The notes: a model not told the origin generated them from the sequence alone. A stretch of 64,000 bases of DNA from Rhodeus uyekii (GCA_037043235.1 JAWRVZ010000138.1:1014501-1078500); one strand, 5' to 3'. Counted from the stretch's first letter, positions 20,760-33,455 are shown. Numbers and translations are program-made.

Positions 20760-21165
20760 CTTGGTTTCCTGACAAATGATTATTTCCAAAGAGAACTGGC
20801 AGACCGCTCAGAAATAAGCGAGTCGTCTTTGAGCCGCGCAATGCCCATTTGATGGTTCCATATGATGCAGTTGACCAGCCAAACATTAAAATGCAATTTG
20901 CAACGATAGCCGGTTTCCCTAATGTAAACGGAGCGATCGACTGCACACACATATAAGGCACCATCTGAAGATGAATTTGCATGTGTGAATCGGAAACATT
21001 TCCATTCAATAAAAGTGCAGATTATATGTGATGTGCAAATGCGCCTAACAAATATTGTGGCAAGGTGGCCTGGGTCAACCCATGATTCATACATCCTTAC
21101 AAACAGCATGGTTGGGTGACAGCTGGTAGCTGACAGAGTGCGCGATGGGTGGCTTCTTGATGAGT
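20760..21165 (+). pseudogene. Harbinger (HARBI1-like) transposase relic
   Basis: The + strand reads MQFATIAGFPNVNGAIDCTH with a DDE-type first Asp. Then, after a small frameshift at about 20950, it reads APSEDEFACVNRKHFHSIKV, RLTNIVARWPGSTHDSYILT with the second Asp, and VRDGWLL. This is the HARBI1-like nuclease core. At least one frameshift and a stop disable it. Confidence 0.8.
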
Positions 21166-21289
21166 GATGCATTTAAAGTTATGGTTTTATCTAATAGTAC
21201 TTTTTATTTTTATTTATTTGCATTTAATTAAATTAATTATATAACAATTATATATTATAATTGTATTTAGTTATACAACAACCGTTCAG

Positions 21290-21490
21290 AAGACCGCGGT
21301 TATCCACTAAAGACAATTATAAGACCATTTCTTTTTAAGATCATTTACAGTGCAACTTTCAGATCCAGCCGCATTGACGGCATCAGCTAAACTCCCCCAT
21401 ATTTTCATATTTTTTTCCTTTCGTTATTAATTCCGGAGAACAAAGTTCCAAATAATTTTTTTTTGTAATTTCTACCTCCGATAGTAGCAC
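21290..21490 (-). pseudogene. Harbinger Myb/SANT-like DNA-binding protein relic
   Basis: The reverse strand reads MKIWGSLADAVNAAGSESCT then VNDLKKKWS, matching the trihelix of Myb/SANT-like proteins that accompany Harbinger transposases and bind the transposon ends. The frame is broken upstream. Confidence 0.65.
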
Positions 21491-21787
21491 CTCCAATTCA
21501 CTTTCTGTACTTTCATTTTCGTTTTCGTGCCGCTTGCTTTTGCCCAAGTGGACTCATTACCATATTTAAATCAGTTTAATGAAGGGAGGAGACTGGGTGG
21601 AGTGTTGTGCTCGTGCATGTGCGCTCAATTTTACATTAATCGGGATGTACAAAGAGAATATGCGCGGGATCCTTCGAACGCAGAGATTGATACATCTGGA
21701 TTTTTTTGTGCGTTCACACATTCACAGCTTTGTCCGTATGTAATGTGTCAGTATGAATTCAACGCAAGTCTTAGTACATGAGGCCCC

Positions 21788-23957
21788 TGGACTGCAAAAC
21801 ATCTCACTAGAACACCATCTCATTATGTGCAGAGCAATTTTTAACACCACTTATATAATACCACAAATATAAACAAAACAATACAGAAATATACATGTTA
21901 TTTAAATGTTTCAGTCCTGGAACTGAGTGTAAATATTACATTTATAAAAAAACCTGTGCCACATGGGTTTTGTATTATTTAACGGTGAGTAAATGAAGGC
22001 AACGTTATCATTTTTAGGTGATTATGCCTTTAACTGTCTCACTTCCTTTTTAGTCAGCTGCAGTTCACAAAGCCAAGTTTTTTTGTTTTTTTTGTTTTTC
22101 TTGAAAGCAAGCATTTGGGCTTTTCTTGTCCGAAAGAGAGAACTTAAGTAAAAGACACATTTGCGTTGCCAGATCTTGCTAGAAATACCGCAAACTAAAT
22201 GAAGTAAAATGCTTGATGCTGTAAATAATACCAGAATATTGCAACCACAAAATTCTCACCATAATAACTCCATAAACGACTGGTTTGTGAGCTAAGCTTA
22301 AACAACAAGCCTAAAAATTTTTTATAATAATTGGACATGGCAACATGGCAACACACACAGAACGATAATATAGAGGTCTCACTCCTGCATTTAATTTGTG
22401 GTGGTCAGTCCTGCAGCTTAACAGTGTGTCCCATGAATGTTGAGTAGAAAGTGTGTTAAGGATTTGATGGTGTTCATAAATATTTAATATGGGATTAAGA
22501 AGCTGTTTCTTTTTCTCTGTTAATAAAATATTTTGACACTTTTAATTAGTCAAATTTACTTGACGTTAATAATGTCAGTTAATGCTATAAAAAAGTTATT
22601 TCTCATTTGTATACTTAATATACAATACACGTTTAGCTGTTGTCCTGTGTTTCAGCTCTTGTGTTTCTGCACAGAATTCTCTTCAAACAGACTTGGCTTA
22701 TTTTGTCAGGTTTATTCTCCCAGTTGCCTACCTCTTGTAAAGCACGCTCATTTTGCTTTCTTACTCCTTTGTCTCTTCAGCTCAACCTGGTTTTCATGCA
22801 CTGTTGAACTCCGCTTTCTTGAAGAGAAATAAGGGCTTCACACAGCAGCTTGCATCAATTGGAAGTCACTGTTATTTTGTGCCAGACAGGCTTCACCTCA
22901 CATCCTGCATTCAGCACCACCAAACACTCACTGTTTGGAATTAGCTTAGCTTGTTGATTTTATTTCCTCCACAAAAATGTAATTTATCTTTGGTAAACAA
23001 ACAGATAAATATGCACACATTAAGGTGCGTCTCTCAAAACCAGCCCTAAATAAAAACTTGTATTTGTTTATTTGTTTGTGTGTTTGCTTATTTCTTTCGC
23101 ACTACCATGAATTTTAATTGTATAATTTGTACTATCTTGCGTTTAAAAAAAAAGTTTTTTCTTAATTATAATTAAATAAACAATAAACAAACAAACAAGC
23201 AACGACAACAAAAATGTCAACGGTCCTGAAAATAGGATTCATTTTCTTTAAGAAATGTGACGTTTCATTGACATCCACGCGTTTCATGAGATTCACTCAC
23301 AGTCTTGCAACACGGAGAAATATCTCATTCTCCTCTCAGATTTCGGTGCCAAAAACAAAACAGTCTCCTCATCAAGGAGATGAAGCTCTGATTTGGGATT
23401 GAATATTAAATTATACGTTAATGACTGTGCTGTAGCTGCTATCATTAATGCTTGTTAAGGAGATGAATGATTATTGTCAAGACTGAATAGCTTTTGATTG
23501 GATTTAGTTTCGTCTTTGATTTGTGACCATTTCTCCTTCTTTTCGAATGTCGGATTTAATATTTATAACTATCCTCTGCAGTCATTCAGTTTGAATGTTT
23601 GGCATGCACCGGGACCAAAAAATCGGAAAAAAAGGAAAAAAGATGAAAAAAAATTGCTCTAGGATTGTAGCTGTGCATGACACCACTGTTATGAACCATT
23701 ACCGTCACGGCTTCAAACTGAGGGCCCTTGCAGGAGAATTCCTCAAACTGAGCACACATTCAACAGGGAACATAAAGTTTACACAGAGAGAAGGTGAAGT
23801 AAAGACTTAATAAGTACCTTGGAATATGTTTAAAAAAAAGAACGAAAGAAAAGAAAAGCAGCAGGTAAAGAACAGAAGAAACGACATCAAAGCATGTGTT
23901 GAGAAAAAAAAAAAAGATTGTTCGCTCTCACAGTAAAGTTAGTATTAATAATAACAA
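21788..23957. other. Intron, unassigned
   Basis: AT-rich intron with A/T runs and poly-A tracts. No gene or repeat family was recognised. Confidence 0.5.
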
Positions 23958-24266
23958 TGTTGAACGTTCAGGGAGGAAGGAGGCAGGAACCGGCGAACAT
24001 TCAAAGACTTTAATGATGAAATAAAACATAAATCCAAAATAAACTTAGTGGCGGCAGTCCCTCGCGGACGACTGCCGCCCACACAAAACTCAACATAAAG
24101 TCCAGGCCTGGTCCTCTCTCGCTTTCGCTGTCGTCGCTCCTCCTTTTATTTCTCCGTTCCTCCGTGAGACGAGAGACCGATGGCTCGCAGGTGATGCTCA
24201 TTATCAAAACCGCCACCGGCTCTCGTGACGCTCCTACGGTCCCTCGACCCCGCCCTGCTCGCCACA
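23958..24266 (-). repeat. Probable solo LTR
   Basis: A 309-bp GC-rich island starts TGTTGAACG and ends CTCGCCACA on the + strand. Read on the reverse strand it begins TGTGGCGAG, like the Gmr1 LTRs in this window, and carries a polyA-type ATTAAAG near its end. No internal region and no perfect target duplication (AACAA versus AATAG) are seen. The ORF at 24010-24267 lies inside it and is not a gene. Confidence 0.55.
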
Positions 24267-25108
24267 AATAGATTTAGATTTTGTTAGACTAATAACTTCT
24301 CCAGTTCTTCTGCTTTTTTTATTTTTAAAAAGGAGTAAAGCACTTTCATGTCCACGTCTCAGAAAGGAAATTGGCAACTTGCTGTGATAAATGTATTCAT
24401 AATCTTATTTATTTGTAGTAAGACCAGACTACATAACCGTACAGTACAGGCATTTGACACATTAAAATGATTTAATCCTGTAAACACGAATAAGACTTGA
24501 CATGTTATAGTCTATTCAGATTCATTGTATTTTGGTTTTGTTTTCCCATTTTTTCCTGTGTTCCTGGTCATAGTTTCTCTGGTATCTGATTAGTATTACA
24601 CCTGTTCTGTTTTCCCTTGATTGCTTCCTTGAGTATTTAAGCCTTTATTTACTTTAGTTATTGGCATATGTATTTGTGTTTTGTTTTTTCTCCAATGTTT
24701 ATATATATATATATATATCCTGAGTGCTTATTATTTTAAATAAAGATTTAGTGTGTTGGAAAATCTGTTCAGTGTCACTCATGGTACAGTATGATGTGTA
24801 AAGTATACAGTATGTCATTAATCTCCTGAGATGAAGACTGTTTATGTTTACATATCTGTGTCATGTGCGTTTGGATGATTACTACATGTGACAAATAGGG
24901 AGTGTCGAAATAATTGCATTTGAAATGTTTATGTGAAACTACTATGTTTATTTAAATGAAAGAAAGACAAATTGCAAACCCACATACTTTCATAACTTTT
25001 CTAATTTAGTTCATGTAATATTGAAATGAGACATTTTTCAGTGGATTGTCCATTTGATTTGAATCATCCTTTTGTTTTATCAATTGAGAATCTTGTTTTT
25101 TGTTTTAG
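24267..25108. other. Intron, with an LTR-like stretch
   Basis: About 24520-24775 has a promoter-like to polyA-like arrangement (GAGTATTTAAGCC, later AAATAAAGATTTAGTG) reminiscent of a fish LTR, with a (TA)n run at 24703-24718. The end is the T-rich tract and TTTTAG acceptor of the next exon. Confidence 0.35.
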
Positions 25109-25221
25109 GCTGACTGGAATGAATCTGCCATCTCCTGTCATCAGTAGCAAGAATTGGCTGCGGCTTCACTTCACATCTGACAGCAACCATCGGAGGAAAG
25201 GATTTAGTGCCCAGTATCAAG
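25109..25221 (+). CDS. csmd1: csmd1 coding exon: CUB domain 2, C-terminal part
   Basis: This 113-bp exon starts after TTTTAG with the G that completes Trp, encodes 37 residues (LTGMNLPSPVISSKNWLRLH, then FTSDSNHRRKGFSAQYQ), and ends with a G before GTGAGG. This is the last part of the second CUB domain: the conserved LxLxFTSD strand and the GFxAxY terminal strand are both present. The reading frame runs on perfectly from 430-637 and into 26809. The upstream intron is 24.5 kb. Confidence 0.95.
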
Positions 25222-26808
25222 GTGAGGGGCCACTGTGTGTACAACACTGGGGGAGAGGAGCTCTCATTATTGGCAGATGTGGGACAGTTGGCTGTGAAAG
25301 ACTTTGGTATGCTCTACTGTAGCTAAAGAGTACATCTTGGCTTCTCTGTGACTCAGTAAGCAGACACATTGCAGGAATGATGATTACAGGGTCCCACTGA
25401 ACCAATTTGTGTGGGATGCCAATCATTTGCATATTTACAATGGATCTGTGGCAAGCAGGACGAGGTTGAGAGCCTTGAGATCGGGGCAAGGCTGGTGGCG
25501 CGAGTGTTATTGAGTGTCACCTGCGTCTCACGGATGGAGATCTGGATGAATGAAAGGTCATTTTCAATTGTGTTTTGTTTATATGTGTGTGGCAGTCGTC
25601 CGTGAGATTCGAGCAGGTGACAATCATCAACACTCGCCCTGATCTCATGGCTCTCTGCCACAGGATTGAAACAATCTTAGTGCATGTGATGGGAACGATT
25701 CAGGAATCCATTGTCGCTTGTATGTATATACTTTTCTTTTTCTCATTTGTTTATATATTCTTTTCTTTTTTTACTTGTATGAATGTGCTTTTATTTTTCT
25801 TACTTATATATTACATTTCAGTCTATCACCTATGTAAAAAATGATTATTAGTTAAAGCCTTTCTTTGGTTTTCTGTATTTTTCCATAGAGTAAGGATGAA
25901 TATTGTCTGCACTGTATTTTTTTAACTGCACCTCTATTGGTCTGCACCTATATACCTGAATCCTATAGGTGAAAACGAGGACGGTTGTAACTTTCACAAA
26001 TGTGAAACAGTGAAGATTCCTCAATCGGCCACCAGAGTTCTTATTCATCTGTGTACTAGCATTTAGTATTGGACTACATGAATCAAGAACCCACTTACCT
26101 GGACTGATGACTCAGTCTTGTTTTCCCTGGCTCCGTCTCCGAACACTATTACTCCCTGAGTTATTCTGCCTGTGTTTGACTCTTTACTGCCTGTCTACCA
26201 CTTTTGTTTGCATGGACTATTTCTATTGCTGTTTGCTGCTTGCCCTGATCCTCTGCCTGTTGTGACCACATTTACTGTTGTTGTTTGCCCTGGTGTTTCT
26301 ACCCAAACCTGTCTTAATATTATTGAGATGTTGAATATGAGCAGAATATAGCATACTGAATATACTGAGTATGTGAGCCCTGACGATTTCAGTGATGATG
26401 GAAAAAAAGCTCAAACTGAATCTGCTCAAATTGCACCCTTCAGAGTCTCAAAATTTAAAGAAATATGCTTTATTTTATTTATCTGTAATTGTCATTAAAA
26501 TATCAGTTTTATACTATTGTGGCAGTTAGAGATCTAGCCATGTCAAATACAGATCTGAGTTCACCAACACTGATTGGTGAAGCATTCATCAATTTAAGGG
26601 TTAAGATCTGTCATACCGCTGTTAATTAAGAAAGTACCTCTGCCCAGCAGAGTGGTCTCATTTTGATTGCCCACGCAAGATTAATTTATAGAGGATTTCT
26701 TGTATTCAATGAGGTGTTGGCACTCTTGGGCACTCGACAAGCTTTGGTAACTCTAAATGGATTGTGATTTCTACTTCTACACACTTCACCTCTACCCTCT
26801 CTCAACAG
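25222..26808. other. csmd1 intron, 1.6 kb
   Basis: No coding sequence was recognised. About 26090-26300 has a CT-rich, LTR-like composition (CCTGAGTTATTCTGCCTGTG) but no boundaries. The end is TCTCTCAACAG. Confidence 0.45.
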
Positions 26809-26886
26809 TGAAGAAGGCCATCGAGCTGAAATCCAGGGGCGTGAAAATGCTTCCAAGCAAGGATACAAGTCACAAAAACGCAGTCT
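26809..26886 (+). CDS. csmd1: csmd1 coding exon: linker between CUB 2 and Sushi 2
   Basis: This 78-bp exon completes a Val codon and encodes KKAIELKSRGVKMLPSKDTS then HKNAV, ending with one T before GTAAGT at 26887. The basic linker is highly conserved in CSMD proteins. Acceptor CAACAG and donor GTAAGT are strong. A LINE 3' end begins only about 17 bases after the donor. Confidence 0.93.
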
Positions 26887-26902
26887 GTAAGTACACTTCA
26901 AA

Positions 26903-27110
26903 TCAAGTCAAGTCACCTTTATTTATATAGCGCTTTTGACAATGCAGATTGTTTCGAGGCAGCTTTACAGTGATAGCAGTAAAACAAAATGTATCAAAGT
27001 TTGTTTTGGCTGAACAGCAGCCTTAAAAAAGAAGGTGAATCAATACAATTGATGAATATTAAGTGTTAAGTGTTAATTCAGTTCAACGTGGCATCTAATA
27101 AGCTAGACCT
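26903..27110 (-). repeat. 5'-truncated L2-like LINE 3' end
   Basis: The + strand text TCAAGTCACCTTTATTTATA then TAGCGCTTTT and AGTTTGTTTTGGCTGAACAG is the reverse complement of a LINE 3' end. Close copies are at 58377-58560 and 63401-63512. The 58.4-kb copy joins sequence homologous to the LINE at 54.6 kb, which identifies the family. Confidence 0.65.
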
Positions 27111-28525
27111 AAAAAGCTTCTTTCACTGTGGGCCATGAAGTCTCGCTAGAGATAAAACATGCAGTAAAATGTGTAACGCTCCTTTTTTACACATTCATCT
27201 TGACTTACTTGGGACACATCTGTATATTTGCAGTTTTCCGCATATAGCAAAATCTCCACTGTTTGACAATTTCCACTGTAGGGAGCCACATTATCCTAGC
27301 GGGAATACTTGATTCTGATTGGTCAATCACAGCACTACACTTTCAAAACATTTTGAATAATGATTCCAGACTATGTAATTATCAGAATTCTTACATAAGT
27401 GTTTTGGTTTTATATTGCTTTTATTAAATTGTTTGGTGGGCACAATGTTAGTTTACAAATCACCTCTTCGGGGCTCTAACCCACAAACATTATCTCACCA
27501 AACTATATTATTAACCACCACGACGTACTCTTTTAAAATCCAAAAGAACAGTTTAATACTTTTGGCTGAAGGAATGCTAATATGAGTGAATCACAGTGGT
27601 GTTCCTGATCAATGTATAAATCTATACATTATTAATTTATAAAGCATGAAGATTTATTTAGGAAGCATGAATTAAATAAAACTGAACTGTTCCATTCTCT
27701 TCAACTCAACTTGTAACGTGTCTGTTCTCTAGAGGAGGCCGGTTAGCTCGCCTAAATGTGTAATTGAAGCATAAGTAGGACGCAACTGATGTTCTACAGG
27801 AGGAGTCCTTTATTAGCAGGATCTGTCAGTCCCACACGTGGGCAGCTTGCCAACAATACTTCACGAACAACCGCGTCATTGAACATAAGAAAATAAGAGT
27901 AAGAGCAACAGAAAAACAGTGGAAAAGCTCACTCCGCATACATGCAATGTTTCCGCTCTGTCCACTCTTTTGTGAGTGAATGGAAGAGCGCTCCGCCTTA
28001 AAGGAGCATTACCCATTATATCTCATTACAAACTGTTTTCTTCTCATTCACTATTGTGGCTTTTCTTGTTTTCATTGTAAGCGTAATAAAGATGTCCTTG
28101 ATAATATTCTTAATAGGATGGATGATCCTACACAACGTTATCCTGTATGGATGACTTTGCCCATTCTGCACTCTGTTGAACATATTCCGTGGCAATAAGC
28201 ATAACAAAAGCTGCTGACTCTGGGAAGTACACCACTTCAGTTGAGTTTCTGCAAAATTTACATAGTGTGTGAATGATTACAATTGATTATTTATGGCCAA
28301 TCAGTCATCCATTACATACAACACGAGAAAGGTCGCCTAAGGATTTCATGACAAATGGCCTGGTTCACTTGCAGCAGATGAAGATATTTTAGTCATTTTA
28401 GTTATTTGCATGGATGTGGCTTTTAAAATAAATCATAGGGCATGCAATGTAACTGTTGTGTAGTGTACGGTTTTGATTATTGGCCGAGAAAACTCACTTA
28501 ACCCACTTAACATTATCCAGTTAGG
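27111..28525. other. Intron, mostly unassigned
   Basis: About 27720-27985 is GC-richer (GAGGAGGCCGGTTAGCTCGC) and could be an LTR fragment. No gene was recognised. Confidence 0.4.
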
Positions 28526-28807
28526 CAGTCATGGCCAAAATTGTTGGCACCTCTGAAATTTTTACAGAAAATCAAGCATTCCTCACAGAAAAAAATATTC
28601 CATTGACATATGTTTTGCTGTACACGTTTATTCCCCTTGTTTGTATTGGAACAAAAAAAAAAGTAGGGAACAAATGTCACACAAAACTCAAAAAATGCAC
28701 TGGACCAAATTAATGGCACCCTTAATTTAATATCTGGTTGCACACCCTTTGGAAAAAATAACTGAAATCAATCACTTCTTATGACCATCAATAAGCTTCT
28801 TACACTC

Positions 28808-29251
28808 TCACCCTCTAATTTTAGACCACTCTTCCTTTGCAAACTGCTCCAGGTCTCTCATATTGGAAGGACGCCTTTTCCAAACAGCAATTTTAAGATC
28901 TCTCCACAGGTGTTCAATGGGATTTAAATCTGGAATCATTGCTGGCCACTTCCGAACTCTCCAGCGCTTTGTTGCCTTCCATTTCTGGGTGCTTTTTGAA
29001 GTATATTTGGGGTCATTGTCCTGCTGGAAGACCCATGATCTCTGACGCAAACCCAGCTTTCTGACGCTGGGCCCTACATTGTGACCAAAAATCCTTTGGT
29101 AATCCTCAGATTTCACGATGCCTTGCACACAGTCAAGGCACCCAGTGCCAGAGGCAGCAAAACAACCCCAAACCATTGTTGAACCTCCACCATATTTGAC
29201 TGTAGCTACTGTGTTCTTTTCTTTTTGAGGCATCATTCTGTTTTTCGGCAA
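28808..29251 (-). pseudogene. Tc1-like transposase, catalytic half
   Basis: The 147-residue frame contains GGGSTMVWGCFAASGTGCL, the second catalytic Asp in WVFQQDNDPKYTSKS, and the final Glu in WPAMIPDLNPIEHLWRDLK. I count 34 residues between Asp and Glu, the standard DD34E spacing of Tc1. It ends with EEWSKIRG, as in related proteins but short of the usual end. The first catalytic Asp region upstream is broken. Confidence 0.88.
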
Positions 29252-29417
29252 ACAGTAGAATGATGTGCTTTACCCAAAAAACTCTATATTGGACTTACCA
29301 ATCCACAAGACATATTCCCAGAAGAATTGTAAACTGGCAAACTGTAGTCTTGCTTTCTTATGTCTCTGTGTCAGCAGTGGGTCCTCCTGGGTCTCCTGCC
29401 ATAGCGTTTCATTTCAT

Positions 29418-29642
29418 TCAAATGTCATTAATGTGACGGATAGTTTGCGCTGACACTGATGCACCCTGAGCCTGCAGGAAAGCTTGAATTACTCTGGAAC
29501 TTGTTTGGGGCTGCTTATCCACCATCCGGACTATCCTGCATTGCAACCTTTCATCATTTTTTCTCTTTCGTCTGTGTCCAGGGACATTAGCTACAGTGGC
29601 ATGGGTCCCAAACGTCTTGATAACGCTGCACACTGTAGACAA
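29418..29642 (-). pseudogene. Tc1-like transposase, DNA-binding N-terminal part
   Basis: This 74-residue frame shows the second helix-turn-helix region (TVCSVIKTFGTHATVANVPG, then RIVRMVDKQPQTSSRVIQAF). It is separated from the catalytic half by a gap and frameshifts. Confidence 0.75.
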
Positions 29643-29935
29643 ATCAACATCTAGATCTCTGGAGATGGACTTGTAACCTCGAGATGGTTAATATTTTTCC
29701 ACAATTTTGGTTTTCAAGTCCTCCAGACAGGTCTCTTCTCCTCTTTCTGTTGTCTATGCTTAGTGTGGCACACACAGACAAACAGCCCTAAGACTAAGTC
29801 AACTTTCTGTTTATCTGCTTTCAGGTGTGGTTTTTATATTGCTCACAACTGAGTTTAAAGGAGCATCACATGCTTGAAACAATCTTATTCATCCACAATT
29901 TTGAAAGGGTGGCAATTATTTTGTCCAGCGCATTT

Positions 29936-31689
29936 TTTGGAGGTTTTTTTTTGTGTGTGAAATTTTACTACTTTGCATTTCTCTAAACTCAATAGTGCAA
30001 CATTTTATTAGAATTTAAAATAACTGTTTTATTGAGCGTTTAATAACGCTAATGAAGTACTCATCCAATAAAATAAATTCAGAAAATGCAAAACTAATTA
30101 TTATATGCTATATAATACAATATATTTTAATTTATAGGAAAATAATTATTTATGTTTACACATTTATTTGTTTAGCTTTTTCAGACTGTATGGACATAAT
30201 TACACAAATAGTTCTTAAAACAGGCACGTGGCTATGAAATCAACTCTTTTAAAAGTTGAATTATTGCATAATGAATTATTACAAAAGCACATAGAGTTTT
30301 TATGAGCTTTGAGGTCAACGAATGCTATCTTAAAATATTTATACATTATTGCTAAAAATTGCTATATTTCTCTGAAGTAAATGAATGTGATTTTTTTCGC
30401 TTGGCAAAACACTTGGGTAGCTAAAGCTGGCAGAAGTTATCGAGGTGATTTACACCACTTTTAAGAGCTTCATTTGAAGAGCTTAGATCTTTGATTGGAA
30501 TGGAAGTACACTTGACATTTTTGTATTAAACGTTTACATGTGCATCATAAGAAAGCGTTTGACACATATTGAGGTGATCGCGGGGCACAACTTGAGGAAA
30601 ATAAATGCCAAAGAAAAAGATCAGAAAAAAACGGACACCCTCTTTGATCAGACAGAATAACTTTGGAGACTGGTATCAACAATCAAAAGAGATGACATTT
30701 GAAGACCACATCAAAAAGAAGGACATGACAGGTGATCAAAAAGCCCCACTCCACATGTGAACAAGCTTGGGCTACACAAACACACACACACACACACACA
30801 CACACATGCACGACTGACAGACCACTTGCAAATGCATTGACCTTACCCAATAATTATTGATGATGCATTAAATAAATGATGTGTATTTATTTATATATTT
30901 ATTTCTTTATATTTCTATATTACTGACCACATTTAAGCCTGTTTAACATGCATGCATTGTTTGCATTTCCTTATATAAAATAATAAAGGACAGTACATTT
31001 GGCCTATTCTACACCTGAAGAAAAGTCATCTAACTCACCTAATGTGACTTTGGTCAGTATTTGGCATGTCAGAAAGTGAAGCGGTGTGAATACAAACTCA
31101 CTGTGGCTTAGGAGGAACAAGTGAGCAGTGAGAGAGGAAACATGGGACATGATTTGACCTTTCTATGCTTTTTATGGGAAATAGCCTTGAGCTTACCATC
31201 ACTAAATCCCCTGTCAACTCTACAGGAATAGATATTCCACCTGTTAAAGCAATCTTTACTGGCATTCTGTATACACTGGGGTGTGTTTAATGGGAACATG
31301 CTAAAGCTGTCAAAATTAACTAGGTAATTTTTGTGATAATTCGTTTTTTGATTAATATGTTAAACATATTTGATAAACTTAAGGCATATTTTTTTCCCTT
31401 GCATCCTCTGGCTAGCATTGCAGTGTATGCTAGCCATTCTGTCACACACTTTTTCACTCAAATGTTTTTACACCATTAAAGTACTAGACCAGGATTCAAT
31501 GTTGTACTGACACAGTGTTTGTGAAACGCCTCTCTGAGTGCAAAAACCTGTGCATGAGTTCTCTGTTGCATCTTCTCACATTTGAATGGACAAAAACACA
31601 AAATTGTGTCAAAATTCCACATGTGTGAAGTGGCAAGTGTCCTCCTATGTCTTAAATGAGGATTAGTTTATCTTAATATAGGATTTTCC
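29936..31689. other. Intron with a (CA)n microsatellite
   Basis: A (CA)n run spans about 30779-30806. The remainder is AT-rich and unassigned. Confidence 0.5.
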
Positions 31690-33230
31690 AGCCTCCTCCG
31701 CAGCATACGAGGTGCTCCTCAAGGTAGTGACTCGCACTGTCACTCAATATTGAATGCAGCTACAACCCCAGAGATCCTCACACAGGGCTGCTCAGAGGCA
31801 GAGTGTCGACACCTGCCAACCCCCTCAAGAAACCAGGGGGTCGGGTCGGCACTCTCAGCTTCAGCCTTCAGGCAGGAAGATGAATCTGATGCAGGAAGAC
31901 TGTCATCCTTGCTAAAAAGGCTACTTCAAAGAGGTCCTGATGCTAGGTGTGCACATAGGCATCCCTCCTCTGCCGATGCCTGTGAGTCAGGTTGCTCTGG
32001 GGCGATCGCCCCCTCCGAGGAGGGTCATAGAACATTCACTCCAGGCGTACCCCAGGAAAGACAGGCTATGGAGTATATGCCACTCAAGTACCAGAGGCCA
32101 GCCTTGAGGGCTGGTACTCCTCATAGAGTTTCTGGTTGTTTTATGCCTTGGTACATTTTTCCCCCAATCACTCTGCTCCCGGGAGTTCTGGAGAGAGTTT
32201 GCCAGGACAAATTTCATCTCACACTGACTGGTCCACCCTGACCGGATAGAGTGTGGTTTGCATATCTAATGTCCTTCCTGGACTGAGTCCCTTGGGAGAT
32301 TCCAGTCAGGGAGGACCTTCTGTCCCAGGGATCGGGCTTGATTCATCACCCCTGCCTATAACTGTGGAGACTTTGGACTTGACCTCTGAGGGGGCCCAGC
32401 TCCTAGATTCCGGTCTCTCAACTGAGGTTGTAGAGATCATTCTCCACTCCAGAGCTCCCTTTATGAAGAAACTGTATGCACTGAAGTGGAAACTGTACGT
32501 TCTTCTCTTCTTGGTGTAGCGAGAAGCAGTTGAACCCAGTTTCCTGTCAGATTGGCAATGTGCTGGAGTTCCTGTAACACAGATTGAACAACAGGGTTGT
32601 CCCCGTCCAGCTTGAAGGTTTATGTGGCTGCCATAGCTGCTTAGCACATATCTCTGGGTGGCATGTCTATTGGCAGGGACACCCTAGTCACTTAGTCACA
32701 CCTTAGTGACACTTCCTCTGTGGCACTTTAAAGCTGAGGCCTGCAGTCAGAATCAGAAAGAGCTTTATCGCCAAGTGTGCTTGTCACACACAAGGAATTT
32801 GTCTTAGTGCTGAAGCTTTCAGTGCACATATACAACACAACATGAACAAACAAACAAAAACAATCACTGAAGAGCTCAAACACACGAGGCACCATTTGCG
32901 GCGCCAAGAAATGAGTGCAGTTTAGCAAGCATACATAGCAGCAGACACAACAAAAACAAACATAATATACAAACATGATGCAGTTTAACATACACAGGTC
33001 ACAAGGTCACGTGTTTTTTTTTTTTCAGTGGAGTTTGGGGAGGAGATAGATAAGAACAGATAGGGCAGGACATGCAGACGGATGAGAGGGAGAGTATAGT
33101 CTCAACATTAGATGTTTTGAGCTCAGTTCTGTGGCTTTGTCCCTGAAGGAAGATAAGGAAAGACCAGGCTGTCATCCTGCTGGCTTCCTAGCCGAGAAAT
33201 AGGGGCAGAAATAATAATCCATTTGGTGAT

Positions 33231-33455
33231 CTACGGTAATTTGACCGGATCATAAATAGTCAGTTCAAGTTCAGTTCTGGTCCTCAGCACCGTGTCCAGC
33301 CTCATGGCCAGACCGGATACCATCCGTGAAAGTTCACCGATCTGACTCGCTGTCCGGACTGCTTTGTTATGGTTCAGTTCGCATAGATTACGATTCAGTT
33401 CCTCAATCTGTATCACTTGCTGATCTAATTCCTTCAGACGGTCAGACACGGCCAT
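33231..33455 (-). CDS. Coiled-coil ORF in the nested insertion
   Basis: This 74-residue frame starts at ATG 33455 inside the end of the membrane ORF. Residues about 5-55 have heptad-spaced hydrophobics (RLKELDQQVIQIEELNRNLC and GELSRMVSGLAMRLDTVL), predicting a coiled coil. The arrangement, a short membrane ORF overlapping a coiled-coil ORF by 22 bases, looks like compact coding rather than random sequence, but no family is recognised. Confidence 0.4.
   Translation of the reverse strand: MAVSDRLKELDQQVIQIEELNRNLCELNHNKAVRTASQIGELSRMVSGLAMRLDTVLRTRTELELTIYDPVKLP

Larger units (their letters stand above)
20700..21787. mobile_element. PIF/Harbinger transposon relic
   Basis: A transposase relic on the + strand (20760-21165) and a Myb-like relic on the reverse strand (21290-21490) face each other, the usual two-gene layout of vertebrate Harbinger elements. 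The right end at about 21787, read inward, is GGGGCCTCATGTACTAAGAC, a plausible terminal repeat. The left end is missing next to the LINE at 20560. Confidence 0.7.
28526..29935 (-). mobile_element. Tc1-like transposon (DD34E), inactive
   Basis: The left end reads CAGTCATGGCCAAAATTGTT. The right end, read inward from about 29935, gives GCTGGACAAAATAATTGCC, an imperfect inverted repeat about 30 bp long. The transposase lies between on the reverse strand in at least two frames. The flanking TA dinucleotides are not clear. Confidence 0.8.

Noticed and set aside
24010..24267. Reverse-strand ORF of 85 codons
   Set aside because: It lies within a probable solo LTR.
25026..25322. A longer exon around 25109-25221
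   Set aside because: The open frame extends both sides, but canonical splice sites and homology define the 113-bp exon.
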